Assembly: GCA_003833135.1 (NCBI GenBank)
Contig: QZLH01000064.1
Span: 121,415 to 185,414 of the forward strand
Direction: 5' to 3'
Length of the DNA: 64,000 nucleotides
Origin: Oehlia diaphana
Taxonomy: Eukaryota; Glomeromycota; Glomeromycetes; Glomerales; Glomeraceae
Shown here: positions 1 through 12,154 of the stretch, in pieces
Position numbering within the stretch: position 1 is the first letter of the stretch
How the letters are laid out: each line of letters starts with the position of its first letter
Notes under the pieces: generated by a model
Databases searched by the model: none
The model's input: only the letters and a program-made list of their open reading frames with translations
Told to the model about the DNA's origin: nothing
Position numbers and translations under genes: made by a program

Positions 1-105
1 CAGTATATACATGCTGCCCAAATTATTTTAGGATGCTGTAATTCATTCAGTTTATATGTAATTTACTATGTAAAGTGTCAAAATAATTTGGACAGCATGT
101 ATAGT
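1..105. mobile_element. Small TIR element (MITE), ~100 bp
   Basis: The two ends are inverted copies: the left reads TACATGCTGCCCAAATTATT and the right arm is its near-exact complement (AATAATTTGGACAGCATGTA at 83-102), with one mismatch. The centre is AT-rich and has no reading frame. Size, inverted ends and lack of coding capacity fit a MITE. The outer left end lies at the window edge, so the target duplication cannot be confirmed. Confidence 0.6.
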
Positions 106-547
106 TCTGTAGTAGTTTAATGGTAACGTTAGAGAATTGTCAAAGTCGGATTAACTTGTTCATTATTGATTGACATTAAAAATTGTATAAGTTAATCAAA
201 TAAAGTAAAGTATATTTCACATTATTACCAAAAAACGAAGGTTGTATTGATATTGCCGTAATGCTTGATTACATAAAATCGGGATTTGCATCTTCCGCTC
301 ATATAATAATAATCTCGTGATTAGTATTAGATGATGTTGAAAGAATATCCTTTAAAAAATTATCCGACCAAAAATAGATTCCGCACTGGTTCTTACTTAT
401 TTTGAAATTACCAGCCCTGTATCACATGATATTACATCACACTATTTTCCCTGCACGATTACACGTTATTTGTCCATCGGTTGTACAATAATTATAAATT
501 TATGAGAATCGAAAATTCATTAAAAAAAATTAAAGTTTTTTATCAAT

Positions 548-1741
548 ATGCCTTATGGTCATTTAGAAGTAGCTGTTGGTAAATTTTCACTTATTTAACT
601 TATTCATTATTCATTTGTTAAACTATTTATTGATAATTTTTCACTGCTTATTTTGGGTCGAAATTAAAGTTGAAGGTAAAAAACTTAAAGAACCTGATTT
701 TTTTGGTATGTATCGATTTTTATTCAACTTTTCATAGAATAATAAATAATAAATATTTGTAATAAATTTATTAAATACTAGTATTAATATATTAATAGAT
801 AAAACGAACCCTTATGTTTGTTTATCTTTGGACAAACATAATAAGCAAAAAACTTGTGCTATTCAGAATGCTGGAAGTGGAGCAACTTGGAACGAAAAAT
901 TTACCTTGTATGTAAATTTGACTTATTATAATTATTGGAATTCATTTTGTTTAAATCTTGTGATTTGATATTGATTTATTAAATATTTCAAAGATTTTTA
1001 ATTTATTCCCTTAGATTATAATTGTATATTAACGATTAAATTGATATTATTTTTAGCGATGTTTTAGAAGGTCGATATGAACTTTATATTGAAGTACTTG
1101 ATGATGTTGGTAGTAATGATGATTTAATAGGTAAAATTGTTACCAATTATTATTATATATATGTATCTTTTTTTTGGAGAAAATATTTAACTTAATCACT
1201 TATTCACATAGGAGGAGCTGTTGTACCATTATATGAAGTTTTTCAACAAGGTCATGTTGATAATTGGTTTAATATTACACGTCCTAGTGGAAAGCCCGCT
1301 GGAGAAATTCATTTATCAATGAATTTTAAGAACAAAGTAAGAGAAATTTTTAAATCAATAATTCAAGAATATTTCATGTATACACTCTAAAATGATCGTG
1401 ATTTTAAGGGACCGACATCAGGACCTCCAGGTCATACACCATATCCAGTTCCAAATGGTCCGGGTTATTTTTCACCCCCAAATTCGGGTAGTAACCTTTT
1501 TAAAAGTTATTCAGAAAATCAAGTACAACAGGAAGCTTTTAGTAGTTTTGGTCCAGAAGGTGGCGCTATGCCTTCAAATTATGGAAGTGGCGCTCCTCCA
1601 AATGTGATAACACCACAATTAACTGGCCCTCCAGCTTATCCTACCGCTGGAGGTGGATTTCCTGATCCATCATCATATGTTGTAAATATGCCAATTCCAT
1701 CGCAACCACCCGATTATAAACCTCCTACAAGTGATAATTAA
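548..1741 (+). CDS. C2-domain protein with proline/glycine-rich tail (6 exons)
   Basis: Exons at 548-578, 670-705, 799-907, 1057-1130, 1212-1336 and 1409-1741 join through five GT-AG introns of 72-149 bp into an uninterrupted frame of 235 residues. Residues 5 to about 125 form a C2 domain: a PDFFDKTNPYV loop (Asp20, Asp23), a TWNEKFTF strand and an EVLDDVGSNDDLIG loop carrying the second acidic cluster. The usual DPYV is NPYV here, so calcium binding may be partial. Residues 126-235 are rich in Pro, Gly, Ser and Tyr, as in small fungal and plant single-C2 proteins that bind membranes. No signal peptide or membrane segment is seen. The start is the first ATG in frame, and the stop follows the tail directly. 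Function beyond lipid or calcium binding is unknown. Confidence 0.88.
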
Positions 1742-2199
1742 CGATTAGATGGTAATTATATTTAATATTCGATCCTTTTTTATTATCCTAAGAGCAATGT
1801 TTGAAGTAAATTATAATAGTAAAATAAAAAGGAAACACAAAGAAGAAAAACACGAAGAAAAATACGAAGATAAAGATAAGCATAAACATTATCAAAAATA
1901 ACAAAAAAAAAAAAATTTATAAATATATTTCATAATTATTAATTTATATTTAGTTACTTAATAACATTATAGATAAATTTAATTATATTTTTATTTAGTA
2001 TTTTTGTATGTGAATATGAATTAATATTATTTTTTATGGTTAATAAATTAATTATATATAATTTTTAAATTTTACAATGATGGTCGTCGGTTGATGTTAT
2101 TAATGAATAATTCCAGTGTGAAAAAAAAATTGTCAACCCATCATGATGATATCAAAAATCGAGTGATCGTTAATAGGAACATATAGTTATGGTACGATA

Positions 2200-2622
2200 C
2201 AACGATACATGTTCACTCATTTTTACTGACACCTGTTTTAACGATATAAAATTTACTGACATCACTTTTTCCGACACTTTATCGATATCATTTCAACAAA
2301 TCGCCATTTTTGCCGATAGCTATTTTGTCAATTAGTATCCTTTCATTAAAGTTTTTTGAAAATATCTTATAATTATTTCATTTATTATATATAATTATTT
2401 ACATTTTGCCGCTTTCTAATCAATAAAAATTTTCACCGAATAAGTAATAATTATTTATCATATAGCAGTAAGCGAGGCGCAGCTAAGTAATGAATTTATT
2501 CATTTTAACAGTGATGGCAAGTCGAGTAATTTTTCATGTTGGTAAAATGGCAATTTCAGTGAAATGAACTTAGGTAATTTTTCATGTCGGTAAAAATGGA
2601 GTAAGGTACAAATGTATGATAA
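2200..2622. repeat. Degenerate inverted-repeat element
   Basis: The left end (ATACATG..CATTTTTACTGACA, about 2204-2232) is partly complementary to the right end (TGTCGGTAAAAATGGAG..ATGTAT, about 2583-2617). The interior repeats the motif TAATTTTTCATGTYGGTAAAA twice, 48 bp apart (about 2528 and 2576), and has several CATTTTTxCCGA-like words. This could be a degenerate MITE; the arms are imperfect and the boundaries are estimated. Confidence 0.35.
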
Positions 2623-4697
2623 TTCTTTACGTATAATATAGTGTAACAGTTATGGTATGTTTGTTTGTTTTGAAATTTTAACCGTATGTGTATACTTACT
2701 ACAAATATACTGTACAAAGAAAAGCCTGATTATCAAATTAAGGTTGGTTGCCGTAAATAACGATTATTATATATCGAATTACAACCTTTAGCGGTTGTAA
2801 TTACTACACTATTGTGGTTAGCTAAAAGATGGTATTTACTTGACTTTGGATTTACACCTACAGTATTTACGGAGACCGGTCCAACCAATAATAAAATCGT
2901 CAATTTTACTTTTATTTACTGTGTAAAAATTTATTTGATACTTTACATTTATATATATTTTTTACATGCAAAAAATTATCTAAATTTAAAAAAATTTCCT
3001 GAAACTTGATAATTATAGAACTCTTTTATCATTCCTTTTATAATAATAAAGTTATTCTTCACATTCTTTTTTTTCACAAATGGATCAAATTCTAATGGTT
3101 CATTTATCGAATTCAACTAAATAAGCCAATCGTAACATAACAACATTAATTAGATCATACCTGATCGTACTATAATAACGATTTACTAAAGTCTTTATTA
3201 CGGTATTGTGCTTTATTGTTATTTAGGTATGAAATTTTAATCTGTATGCTTCTCTAATTGCCGTACCTGCTTCTCTGGATGTATTTATATAAATAGAACT
3301 AATCTTACAGGTACGAAGTCACCTATAAATATCATACCTATAATATTTTCCATTGTTTCATAAATTAATATTCATTTTGTCAATAATGCCAACTGTAAAA
3401 TACTAAAATTTATTATCAACGTCCTTTAAATTACGCTTTTACATCTTAAAAAATTTTATATTTAATTGTTCAAAATAAATTAAAAATTCAGCCGAATGGT
3501 TGTTAATAAACTTTTTTTCTGAATATTATGTCCATATGTTTTATATTATTTTAGCGCATTTTGATCTGGCTGAGAATGCATCATACATTTTTTACTTAAA
3601 AAGTTCTGAAAAATTTTTTACTCAAAGATTCTGGTATATATTTTCATTATGCAAGATAACTAACTTATTAATAAAAAAGATTTTCCTGATTTACATAGCC
3701 AAAGGCATTTTATAAATCATAATATTAGAATGGAATGAAAAAGAACAATATATATAATATTTTTGCAGATCTGCTTTTTTCTTCACAAGTGATATACATA
3801 TTAATAATAAAAAAAAAATCTAACTTTTATTAATATAGCTCTATTTTAAAAACATGTATATGAACTATGAAGTTCAATCTACAAATGCGATACTATTATA
3901 CTATTACTATTGAAGGATATCTTTGCAAATTGTAAAAAGAAAATAGGGAGGTACAAGAAATGTAAAATTTATACCAATGCTTCTGATAATTTTTATTTCT
4001 GAAATGGTTAATTTTTCACAAAAATAATTATATGAATCTATATGATATTTTTTATAAATATTCTACCTATTTTTTCCTTTTACTTTAAATTCGCATTAAA
4101 AGAATAGTATTCATTATACTTTAACATCAAATTAAACTGCATCACAAAAAAAATAGAATTCTTGTCTTTTTACATGTTTAAAGTAAGAATAAAAAATATT
4201 AAATTTCTCTTTACTTATGAAACCACCCTTTTGGTTAATACACTATATTTATATAAGTAGTTTACTGAAGTGGACAACATCTTATATACAGATACTTAGT
4301 TTTTTTTTAGTTTTATTTACTTTAATACTAATTTTTTTATTAAGTTTTTTGTTTATTTTAATAAAGATCTTGTCAATTTTTGCAATAATACTTCTATTAT
4401 ATGCCTTATTTTTTTTAATTTTGCAATAAGAATTAAATATATATATAAAAAATTTATTCTTACATGTAAGAAGGAAAATTGGTTTTTGATTACATAATTA
4501 AGAAATATATACTAAAAAGAATTAAAATGTAAAGTCATCAAAAATTTGCTATAAGATGTTACTTTAATAAAACAAATGCAAATATACTATATATTATGAA
4601 TCATAATACTTCTTTATATATAATATTCTTTTTATTAATAAATTTTTCACATGTTTTTCTAAAGTTAATTCTACTTTCACTGCAAAGCTTTACAGAA

Positions 4698-4742
4698 TTA
4701 ATAATAAACTTAATAATAAACTTAATAATAAATTTAATAAAG
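4698..4742. repeat. 12-bp tandem repeat (AATAATAAACTT)
   Basis: Three to four head-to-tail copies of a unit close to AATAATAAACTT, with a single C-to-T change in the last copy. The same frame reads as a repetitive Ile-Asn-Leu peptide, but nothing suggests it is translated. Confidence 0.6.
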
Positions 4743-6543
4743 AAATTAATGCAAAATTTGGCAAAATTAATAATAAATTTAATAAAAAACTTATTAGAAA
4801 AATAATTAAAATTAATTTATGTAATGCTAACTATGCATCTGAGACACAAAAAATTTTATATTAATAATCAATAATATAATTATAAAATTTGATAATATTA
4901 AAAAAGTTTATTATAATAATTTTGTTTTAATATTTCTATTAATACTCTTTAAAAACAGATTAATTCAATATTATACAATTATTAGAAGAAATTAACTAAT
5001 TGAAACTGATTAATATATAAAGTATGTTGAAATTCCAGAATTTTTTTACTTTCATTTTCTATGAAAAATTTATACAATTTTTATTCAAAAAATATTCAAT
5101 TAAATTTACTATAATTTCTGTATAATTTCTATATATTTGGCTATACAGAATATATACTAAAAATTGCAATAAATTGTACAAAAACTGTATAAAAAATTTA
5201 TATAATTTTTGTATAATATTTATATAATTTTTATCCAAAAAACATCTAATTAATTTTACTATGAACCATTTATTTATTCTTATAGATAATGTTATTTTGC
5301 ATTAGTAGGAGTTCTATTGCTTTTCCATCTTATATTTTCACATAAAATTTAAATGGAATTTGAATTGCACTGATAAAGTTTCTCTTCCTAAAAATGAAAA
5401 AGAAAATTTAATAATATTACACAAATACTACTTTTCTTTATATTCTATCTATCATTAACAATTACATAATTATTTTATATGATAAACACCAACTTTTATT
5501 CCTAAATTTTTAAAAGTATCAGTATTTTGTAAGATTTTTTTATAATAATTAAGATTATAGTTATGAATTCATCTTTAATATATGTTTTAAAGCATTTTAG
5601 CAATAACTCTATTATATTGAAGATATCAAAAAAATTGCATTATCTAAATATGGAGAGTGATTTTCAACTAATATAAAAATAATCAACTACTATTATTGTG
5701 ATGTTGTAAAGAAAATCATTTATGATATGCATCTTTTGAAAATGTGAAAAGTGGTAAGTAGTATTTATATTGTATAGGTAATGCTCGTTTTACTCTTGAA
5801 GATGGCAAGCAAATTGCATTTAGCCGAAATGGTAAATGTCTTTCAATCGCATATAATAATTCCAAAACTCCTATGACATAAAAATGCCATCAAGAATATT
5901 CCACTTAATAATATTAAAAATTCTGGTTCATGGTGCTCATATTGCACAGGTCATATGAAATTAACTCTTGAGGATGGCAAAACAGATTGCATTATTAAAC
6001 ATGGGAAATGTCTTTAAACTGAATATAAAATCATAGCTGAACCACTTACTTGGCATTGCCAATCTAATCACCAATGGCAAAATACACTTAATTACATTAA
6101 AAATGGAGGACAATGGTATCCATTTTGTATTGACCGATATCAATCTATTGAGGATATGTGTAAACTTGTGCAAATAAAAAATGGAGATTGCCTTTCAGAT
6201 CAATACTATAATTTATCTGTCAAGCTAGAATGGATTTGCAAGAATAAATATAAATGGGAAGCTATTCCTAATAGTATTCAATAAGAAAGCTGATGTCCAT
6301 ATTGCACAGGTCATATAAAATTATCTCTTGAGGATGCAAAGCAAATTGCATTATCTAGACATAAGCAATGCTTTTCAACCAAGTATAAAAACAATCAATT
6401 ACAGTCCACTCTCTATAAATGCATCCTCCTTGGGACCAGATATAAGAGTGCATTTAAAGAAGGTATGCATTTATAGAATACATATAAATCTATATGATAT
6501 TAATCTAAAATTAAGGTAATACAAAAATTTTATAAGTAAACTA

Positions 6544-7547
6544 CAGTCGGCTCTCGATATAACGAAGTTGGTGGTTTGGCCAATCAGGCCTTCGTTATAA
6601 GAAAATTCGTTAATAAAATATAGTGAATTTCGATATANNNNNNNNNNNNNNNNNNNNNNNNNNNNNNNNNNNNNNNNNNNNNNNNNNNNNNNNNNNNNNN
6701 NNNNNNNNNNNNNNNNNNNNNNNNNNNNNNNNNNNNNNNNNNNNNNNNNNNNNNNNNNNNNNNNNNNNNNNNNNNNNNNNNNNNNNNNNNNNNNNNNNNN
6801 NNNNNNNNNNNNNNNNNNNNNNNNNNNNNNNNNNNNNNNNNNNNNNNNNNNNNNNNNNNNNNNNNNNNNNNNNNNNNNNNNNNNNNNNNNNNNNNNNNNN
6901 NNNNNNNNNNNNNNNNNNNNNNNNNNNNNNNNNNNNNNNNNNNNNNNNNNNNNNNNNNNNNNNNNNNNNNNNNNNNNNNNNNNNNNNNNNNNNNNNNNNN
7001 NNNNNNNNNNNNNNNNNNNNNNNNNNNNNNNNNNNNNNNNNNNNNNNNNNNNNNNNNNNNNNNNNNNNNNNNNNNNNNNNNNNNNNNNNNNNNNNNNNNN
7101 NNNNNNNNNNNNNNNNNNNNNNNNNNNNNNNNNNNNNNNNNNNNNNNNNNNNNNNNNNNNNNNNNNNNNNNNNNNNNNNNNNNNNNNNNNNNNNNNNNNN
7201 NNNNNNNNNNNNNNNNNNNNNNNNNNNNNNNNNNNNNNNNNNNNNNNNNNNNNNNNNNNNNNNNNNNNNNNNNNNNNNNNNNNNNNNNNNNNNNNNNNNN
7301 NNNNNNNNNNNNNNNNNNNNNNNNNNNNNNNNNNNNNNNNNNNNNNNNNNNNNNNNNNNNNNNNNNNNNNNNNNNNNNNNNNNNNNNNNNNNNNNNNNNN
7401 NNNNNNNNNNNNNNNNNNNNNNNNNNNNNNNNNAGTAATATTCGTTATAGCAAATTTTTTTTTATATGTTAAAATTGGTACAACACTAAAGATTCGTTAT
7501 ACCAAATAATTCGTTATATCAAAATTCGTTATAACGAGAGCCGACTG
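6544..7547. mobile_element. Nested TA-flanked element, CAGTCGGCTCTCG ends
   Basis: The left terminus CAGTCGGCTCTCGATATAAC and the right terminus (GTTATAACGAGAGCCGACTG) are inverted complements differing at one base, both flanked by TA. The element sits wholly inside the outer transposon, so it inserted later. Subterminal TTCGTTATA words recur on both sides of the gap. Ends of this kind fit the pogo/Tigger branch, but no transposase is readable because the centre is the assembly gap. Confidence 0.78.
6638..7433. other. Assembly gap (796 Ns)
   Basis: An unbroken run of N. The long open frame spanning it is an artefact of unknown codons. Confidence 0.99.
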
Positions 7548-8416
7548 TATATAAAATTTTTTTATAAAGGGTGCATTTACAGAATATATATATATAAAAA
7601 CCGTGCATTTAGCATTAAAGGCCCAAGATGGCACTAGATAAAAGGTGCATTTATAGAGGGTGCATTTATAGAGAGTTGACTGTACCACTATTATGATGTT
7701 GCAAAGAAGGCCATGTAATGTGAAAAGTGGTACCTGGTATCCATTCTGTTATAAATATAAACATGAACAATTATGTTGAGAAATTGTAGCAAAGTATCTT
7801 GGTCCACCATCTGAAAATCGCAAATCTGATTTCTTGAAAATTCCTGAACATCCTAAAGGATTAGAACTTGATATTCCCTATTATGAATATGGATTTGCAA
7901 TTGAAGTACAAGGAGAGCAACACGAAAATATATAGAATTCTTTCATAGAGGAGACCCGAATAATTTTATCAAGCAACAAGCACGGGATCAACTAAAGAAA
8001 GAATTAGAAAAGAACTGGATTGCACTAAGATACGTTTGGTATTACGAAGACCCATATGAAGTTATTCCAGATCATCTTCAGGAATTGGGTCTCATTGATT
8101 AAACTCAAAACTTTAAATGATGACTCATTATTCCAATATACACGTATATAGTATATAAATTAAGGCCCGGCAAAGCGAAAACTTATGGGATTACTAATAA
8201 GATTTATTAAAATTAGGCGCATTTAATATATTTGCAATGCTAAGGGTTAAATTTTATATAGCGTAATATCATTCAGTGGTCTGAACAAAAAGAAATCGGT
8301 TAAATGCTATAGCCATATCACGTGTGGTAATCATTTTTTGGAAGAACTGTAAGAAAAAAAATCATAAATGATTATATATAAAAGGTTCAAAAATCCAAAG
8401 ATATATTAAGTGATAA

Positions 8417-10267
8417 TTACTCTCTTTTTGCTTTAGGAGTCGTTATATGACTCAATTTGATGGATTTCTTAACATGTCGAACAACTTTCGTATTTTCTAC
8501 ATTTTCTCTAAAAATTTGCGAATTTCTAATGGCTGTTTGACTTATTCTAGCTGTTCTGTTAAGAAGGTTCTATAAAAAAAATATCAGTCAGAAGTGAAGA
8601 AATCCAATATAAAAAACAGAGAAAAAATCGCTTACTCGATGAATTAGAAACTTTTTACATAAAAACACCGCAGTGATAATGTCATCGTCTTTCCTTGGTA
8701 AGTCTTGAGAGGACCATTCCCACATACCGTACAAATCACCATTAATTTGAATTAAAATATAGAACCGAATTTTCATTCCAATCACTTGGAAGAAGGGAAT
8801 TGGTGTAGACTTTCAACGCGTTCTCAATATCTGATGAGAGAGGATTACAGCCACACTCTTCTATCCATTTTGTCTGGAAACTAATGTGTTGTGATCGAGC
8901 AACCTTGATAACATCTACAAAGTCGGTAACACTTTTTTTATAGTGATCTTTATGCGTGGGCCCGGTGTTCTCTCCAATGCCAATCTCGTCCCCATTTCTC
9001 TACAAATTTTACTATCGGTTTATATAACGCATTTGAACAAAATGTCAATTAAAACAAAACTTACCCAGAAGATAAAATCACACGGCTTCCAGTTTGTCCT
9101 GATCGTGATCGGGAAGATTTTTCGTCTCTATCCGCATCCGAATGATTTTCCCCACTATAAAGGATTATTAATTAACTTGGTAAAACATAATTAACAAGGA
9201 ATACTGATTCTTACTATATATATTTTACATCAGGCGCTTTCGAGAATGGACCAATAAGGTGCATGTCGACTGTTCTTTCTATGAGTTGTGCCACCGTATA
9301 TATGCACCCAACCATTACTAAAATGATAACGTTATGGTTCAATAAAAAGAATGCTGACAAGAATAATTAAAGATTATTATTAAGAACTTACAAAGCATCC
9401 ATACATTCTCCGATATACTGTGTATCTTTGTCATATATTTTCACATTGCTAGAGTTAATACCGAGCAAGGAACAAATACCCTCAATTCCTCGAGCCCTCT
9501 TTTCCTTAATGAGTTTTTTGAGACTGAAGGTTCTAAATTGAAGCGCCTCCAGCAGTGCCAGAGCGGATGGGTTCAATTGCGATTCCTTATTTACAATTCA
9601 ATAGTTATTTGCTGAAGTCTTTAAACATCTGTGTCTGATAGGAATTCTTTAGCACGAGGATGGTTTGGGCACGGAGAGACGTTCTCTGCTCTAAGATCAA
9701 CGACACCCCAACACAGTGGGCTATAATTAACATGCATGTTAGTGGAGAACTCAAAGATGCAAATCGACTAGTTGATACTCACTTCGTCAAACAGGCCATT
9801 TTATCTTCTCGCGCGGTTTTAATTCCCTCTATTAACTTATCAGAAATTGTGGCTGAGTCATCATCTTTATGATCAATCTTGAGTGATGAAGAAAAAGAAT
9901 TAATAATAAACTAAGAAACTACATAACCATTAAAGATCCTACCCCTTCGTTTTCTTCTTCCTCATCCTGATCTTTTTTTCTTTTTTTTGGATTCCTTTGA
10001 TAAAATGGGCATCGAAAGTTCCGTTATTGCGAGTTCCATTAATGGTATTACCCAAAAATTTCGGTTGGTGGAAGAGAAACGAAGGTTTGCCAGTTCCTTT
10101 AGATTTACGCTCTTTCCTCCATTCTCTTGCTTCTCTGTAATCAGGTTTCCTTCCCAAGAGAAAGATAATTGGAATGTTAAAAATAACTTTGATAAATAAC
10201 TTAATAATGTCCACCGGTTGTCTCGCAGACTTAACATCAAATGTAACTCGCAGTTTATTTGGTGCAC
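8417..10267 (-). pseudogene. Unrecognised multi-exon gene, probably frameshifted
   Basis: Reading the minus strand, several segments look coding and are bounded by splice signals. The C-terminal exon 8569-8417 (50 codons, ends TPKAKRE) follows an intron with donor GTAAGC at 8635. The preceding segment, from about 8806 to 8636, reads VIGMKIRFY..LYGMWEWSSQDLP. The next upstream segment, about 8955-8807, reads GDEIGIGENTGPTHKDHYKK and then SVTDFVDVIKVARSQHISFQ in a different frame, so a frameshift lies near 8800. Further upstream are about 9169-9068 (SGENHSDADRDEKSS), 9588-9391 (NPSALALLEALQFRTF...) and about 9869-9793 (DDDSATISDKLIEGIK). There is also a basic-then-acidic segment near 10010-9950 (RCPFYQRNPKKRKK then DQDEEEENEG). 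The domain is not recognised. The start codon could not be fixed, and frame breaks suggest a decayed copy. Confidence 0.5.
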
Positions 10268-10395
10268 CGGTGGTGCCAGTCTAGGTCATCTCACAGATTT
10301 GAACACAGAGAAACTCGCAGTTTGCTCTATGCCCCACTCTGGCTTTGTGGCTCGTCTCACAGACTTGAATGATAGAAGTCTCGCAGATCCCCTAT
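10210..10395. repeat. Degenerate 66-70 bp tandem repeat
   Basis: Three units begin with close variants of GTCTCRCAGACTTGAA (at about 10217, 10287 and 10353). Each has a second word like AACTCGCAGTTT about 30 bp further on. The block is more GC-rich than its surroundings and lies just upstream of the minus-strand gene fragments. It could be a promoter-proximal minisatellite or part of a repeated 5' exon. Confidence 0.5.
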
Positions 10396-10975
10396 CACAC
10401 CACCCTACACTAAAACTATCTTTTTATATCGATCTAGTAAAAGCTGGGCTTTATCATGTTCCTGATTCCGTTTAATATAGTTTTCAAGTGATAAACAATA
10501 AATTTCAATCTTTCTTTTGAAATGCTTCTCCTCGCACTCGTCCAAGAACCCCGAATGTTCCAATCACTAGCCTTTCGCTCGAAATATTTAAGTATTATTA
10601 TATTTGAAATAATAGATTGTTAACTGACTTATGTATCTGAAAAAGCGCGTTCGCGTTTATATAAGGGTCACAAATAATCGGTAGTTCGGTACCCCTGAAC
10701 TTGTTGATTATTTCATCACACAGGCAGTCACACAGATGATTTGCATCAGAAACGCAAATGTATCGTTCTTGACCCGTTACGCGGTACTAACTTGACCGAT
10801 ACTTTTACATCAGAAACACGTTTATTTCTGTCGCATGCATTTTGGCGAGGCGAGTGTGAAATGAAAAAAATAAATCTAATACATGACCCAATATTATATG
10901 TGAATAGGCTATAAAAATAAATATACTCATATTAATATTTAATCACGTAGAGTCAAAATATGCTTCAGCAAGATT
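10396..10975. other. Intergenic stretch with a TATA-like core
   Basis: No gene is seen. A TATATAA word lies near 10657-10663 beside GCGCGTTCGCG, the only CG-rich patch here, and could serve as a promoter in either direction. Several ATCAGAAACRC words recur at about 10745 and 10808. Confidence 0.35.
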
Positions 10976-11516
10976 GCTCAAATTAGTCATGCTAGAAATA
11001 TTAGGCATATTTGATTTTGATCACTCCAAAGATTTCTAATCTCAGGTGCACTTGTGCTACGTTGCATTAATGCAACAGGCTTTCGTGGCAATGGAGGAGG
11101 AGTTGGCCCATTAGTGCTTCAGATTTTTGAAGTCAAGGAAATTGGCAAAACCATTTTTTGTCCAGCATTAGTAATACAAGCTGGCTCGAATTTTGGAGCA
11201 CTTGGCATAGTATTTTCTGCTATAGTTGCTTTAGCCTGCACATAAGCTTCATAGAGAATTGTACGAGTATCATAATCACATGATATTGATGCCAATTTAT
11301 CATTTTCTGAGTGTGAGGTAGATTGGAAGAAAAGCTCTAGGCAAAGACGCAATATAAATTGTTTATGTTACCAGATGCTAAATTCTCTACTATCAATAGA
11401 TTGGAGAATATCTTTTCTTCTTGCATGTTTGTTTGAAATAGTATCTCCATTAATACATCTCTTCAAATGGATATTTTGATAGCAATCCATTTGCAGGTGT
11501 AAAAACTAAGAAGTCA
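10976..11516 (-). pseudogene. Unrecognised coding remnant
   Basis: The minus strand reads a mostly open frame: NGDTISNKHARRKDILQSID, one in-frame TAA, then QFILRLCLELFFQSTSHSEN and EAYVQAKATIAENTMPSAPK up to a stop at about 11116. A second frame then continues with PTPPPLPRKPVALMQRS to a stop near 10976. Amino-acid composition is balanced, unlike the random AT-rich frames around it, which supports former coding use. No domain is recognised. It may be the tail of a transposon-associated gene, given the hAT remnant on the same strand just upstream. Confidence 0.38.
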
Positions 11517-11589
11517 CATACACTGCAATATATATAATTGGTTGAATGATTATGGATCCTATCATCTTCATATTACTTCCATATAGGGC

Positions 11590-11890
11590 ATAGAATCGGA
11601 TTGGATAACCCAATTCGAAATTTGATTTGCTAGACTGGTCTCAAATCTGGTTAAATTTGAATCAAATTTCAGATTTAATTTATAATCTGAATTCATGATC
11701 CAATTTACAAAATAGATTTTATTTTAGTATTTGGTTTGAAATTTGATTTATAAATTAGATTTGAACTTAAAAACCAGACCTCAATTCAAATCAAAAAATT
11801 TAACTGGATTATTTAACCAAACCGAATTTCAAACCAAATAATAATTCAAATTAAATATTTGATTTGCAGTTAGTTCAGTTTTTTGCTTAG
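11590..11890. repeat. Low-complexity AATTTGATTT-rich block
   Basis: Dozens of overlapping variants of AATTTGAATC, AATTTGATTT and their complements. The left part (GATTGGATAACCCAATTCG...) is loosely complementary to the right part (..TTTAACCAAACCGAATTTC). No reading frame is seen. Confidence 0.45.
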
Positions 11891-12154
11891 TTATATTATT
11901 AAATATTTATATTTTTGAATAATATTAATTAAATAAATTAATTATTATATTATTATAATGAAATTGGTTTTTTTTATAAAGCATAATATAAGTTTTCTTA
12001 AATTAATGTAATATTATTACATTATTTATATATACAAATTAAAAATTAATTAAATTAACTAAAAAGTGTGTGAATTGCAAAAATAATTATATAAATTCTA
12101 CTGTCTAAAATATGTAAATTATTTTATTAGTAAGATATATTAAATGTTCAATTC

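Larger units (their letters stand above)
1742..5755. other. Gene-poor AT-rich stretch
   Basis: No convincing gene is visible. The open frames here (for example 4217-4429 and 4596-4805) are hydrophobic Ile/Leu/Phe runs expected from A+T bias. The stretch holds a possible inverted-repeat element (about 2200-2620), a perfect 9-bp inverted repeat ATTACAACC/GGTTGTAAT around 2780-2800, and a short 12-bp tandem repeat near 4698-4742. Confidence 0.6.
6402..7682. mobile_element. TA-inserted DNA transposon (outer), CAGT ends
   Basis: The left terminus CAGTCCACTCTCTATAAATG is the inverted complement, with one mismatch, of the right terminus CATTTATAGAGAGTTGACTG. Both ends are flanked by TA (6400-6401 and 7683-7684), the target duplication of Tc1/mariner/pogo-type elements. 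It interrupts the zinc-ribbon/nuclease gene. The right end repeats the subterminal word GGTGCATTTATAG twice. Much of the interior is a second nested element and an assembly gap, so whether a transposase was present cannot be seen. A 243-bp relative lies at 28626-28868. Confidence 0.8.
5779..8102 (+). pseudogene. Zinc-ribbon repeat / PD-(D/E)xK-like endonuclease gene, broken
   Basis: Conceptual translation shows repeated treble-clef or zinc-ribbon modules: a CxxC pair (GSWCSYCTG, QWYPFC, CPYCTG, GTWYPFC) followed by LEDGKQIA and KCLS..Y motifs. They lead into a C-terminal nuclease-like segment with LELDIPYYEYGFAIEVQGEQH, then a QQARDQLKKELEKNWIALRY helix, ending at 8100-8102. The Asp...Glu-x-Gln core resembles the VSR/PD-(D/E)xK fold. 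The gene is broken by stops (Trp of SWCPYC to TGA; Arg of LCREIV to TGA), a frameshift after GEQHEN (about 7935), and a transposon at 6402-7682. Removing the element and one TA rejoins the flanks in frame (NNQL / PLL). The 5' end is not identifiable. This type of gene is multicopy in Glomeromycotina as far as I recall; its role is unknown. Confidence 0.72.

Noticed and set aside
1392..1607. Open frame inside the C2 gene
   Set aside because: Out of frame with exon 6 of the spliced gene; it is a shadow and has no similarity of its own.
4217..4429. Hydrophobic 70-residue frame that looks like membrane helices
   Set aside because: Composed of Ile/Leu/Phe/Tyr as expected from AT-rich DNA; no promoter, splice or conservation signal.
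4596..4805. Frame with repeated Ile-Asn-Leu
   Set aside because: Produced by the 12-bp tandem repeat; no evidence of translation.
6623..7438. Long open frame of unknown residues
   Set aside because: It is the run of N at 6638-7433, not sequence.
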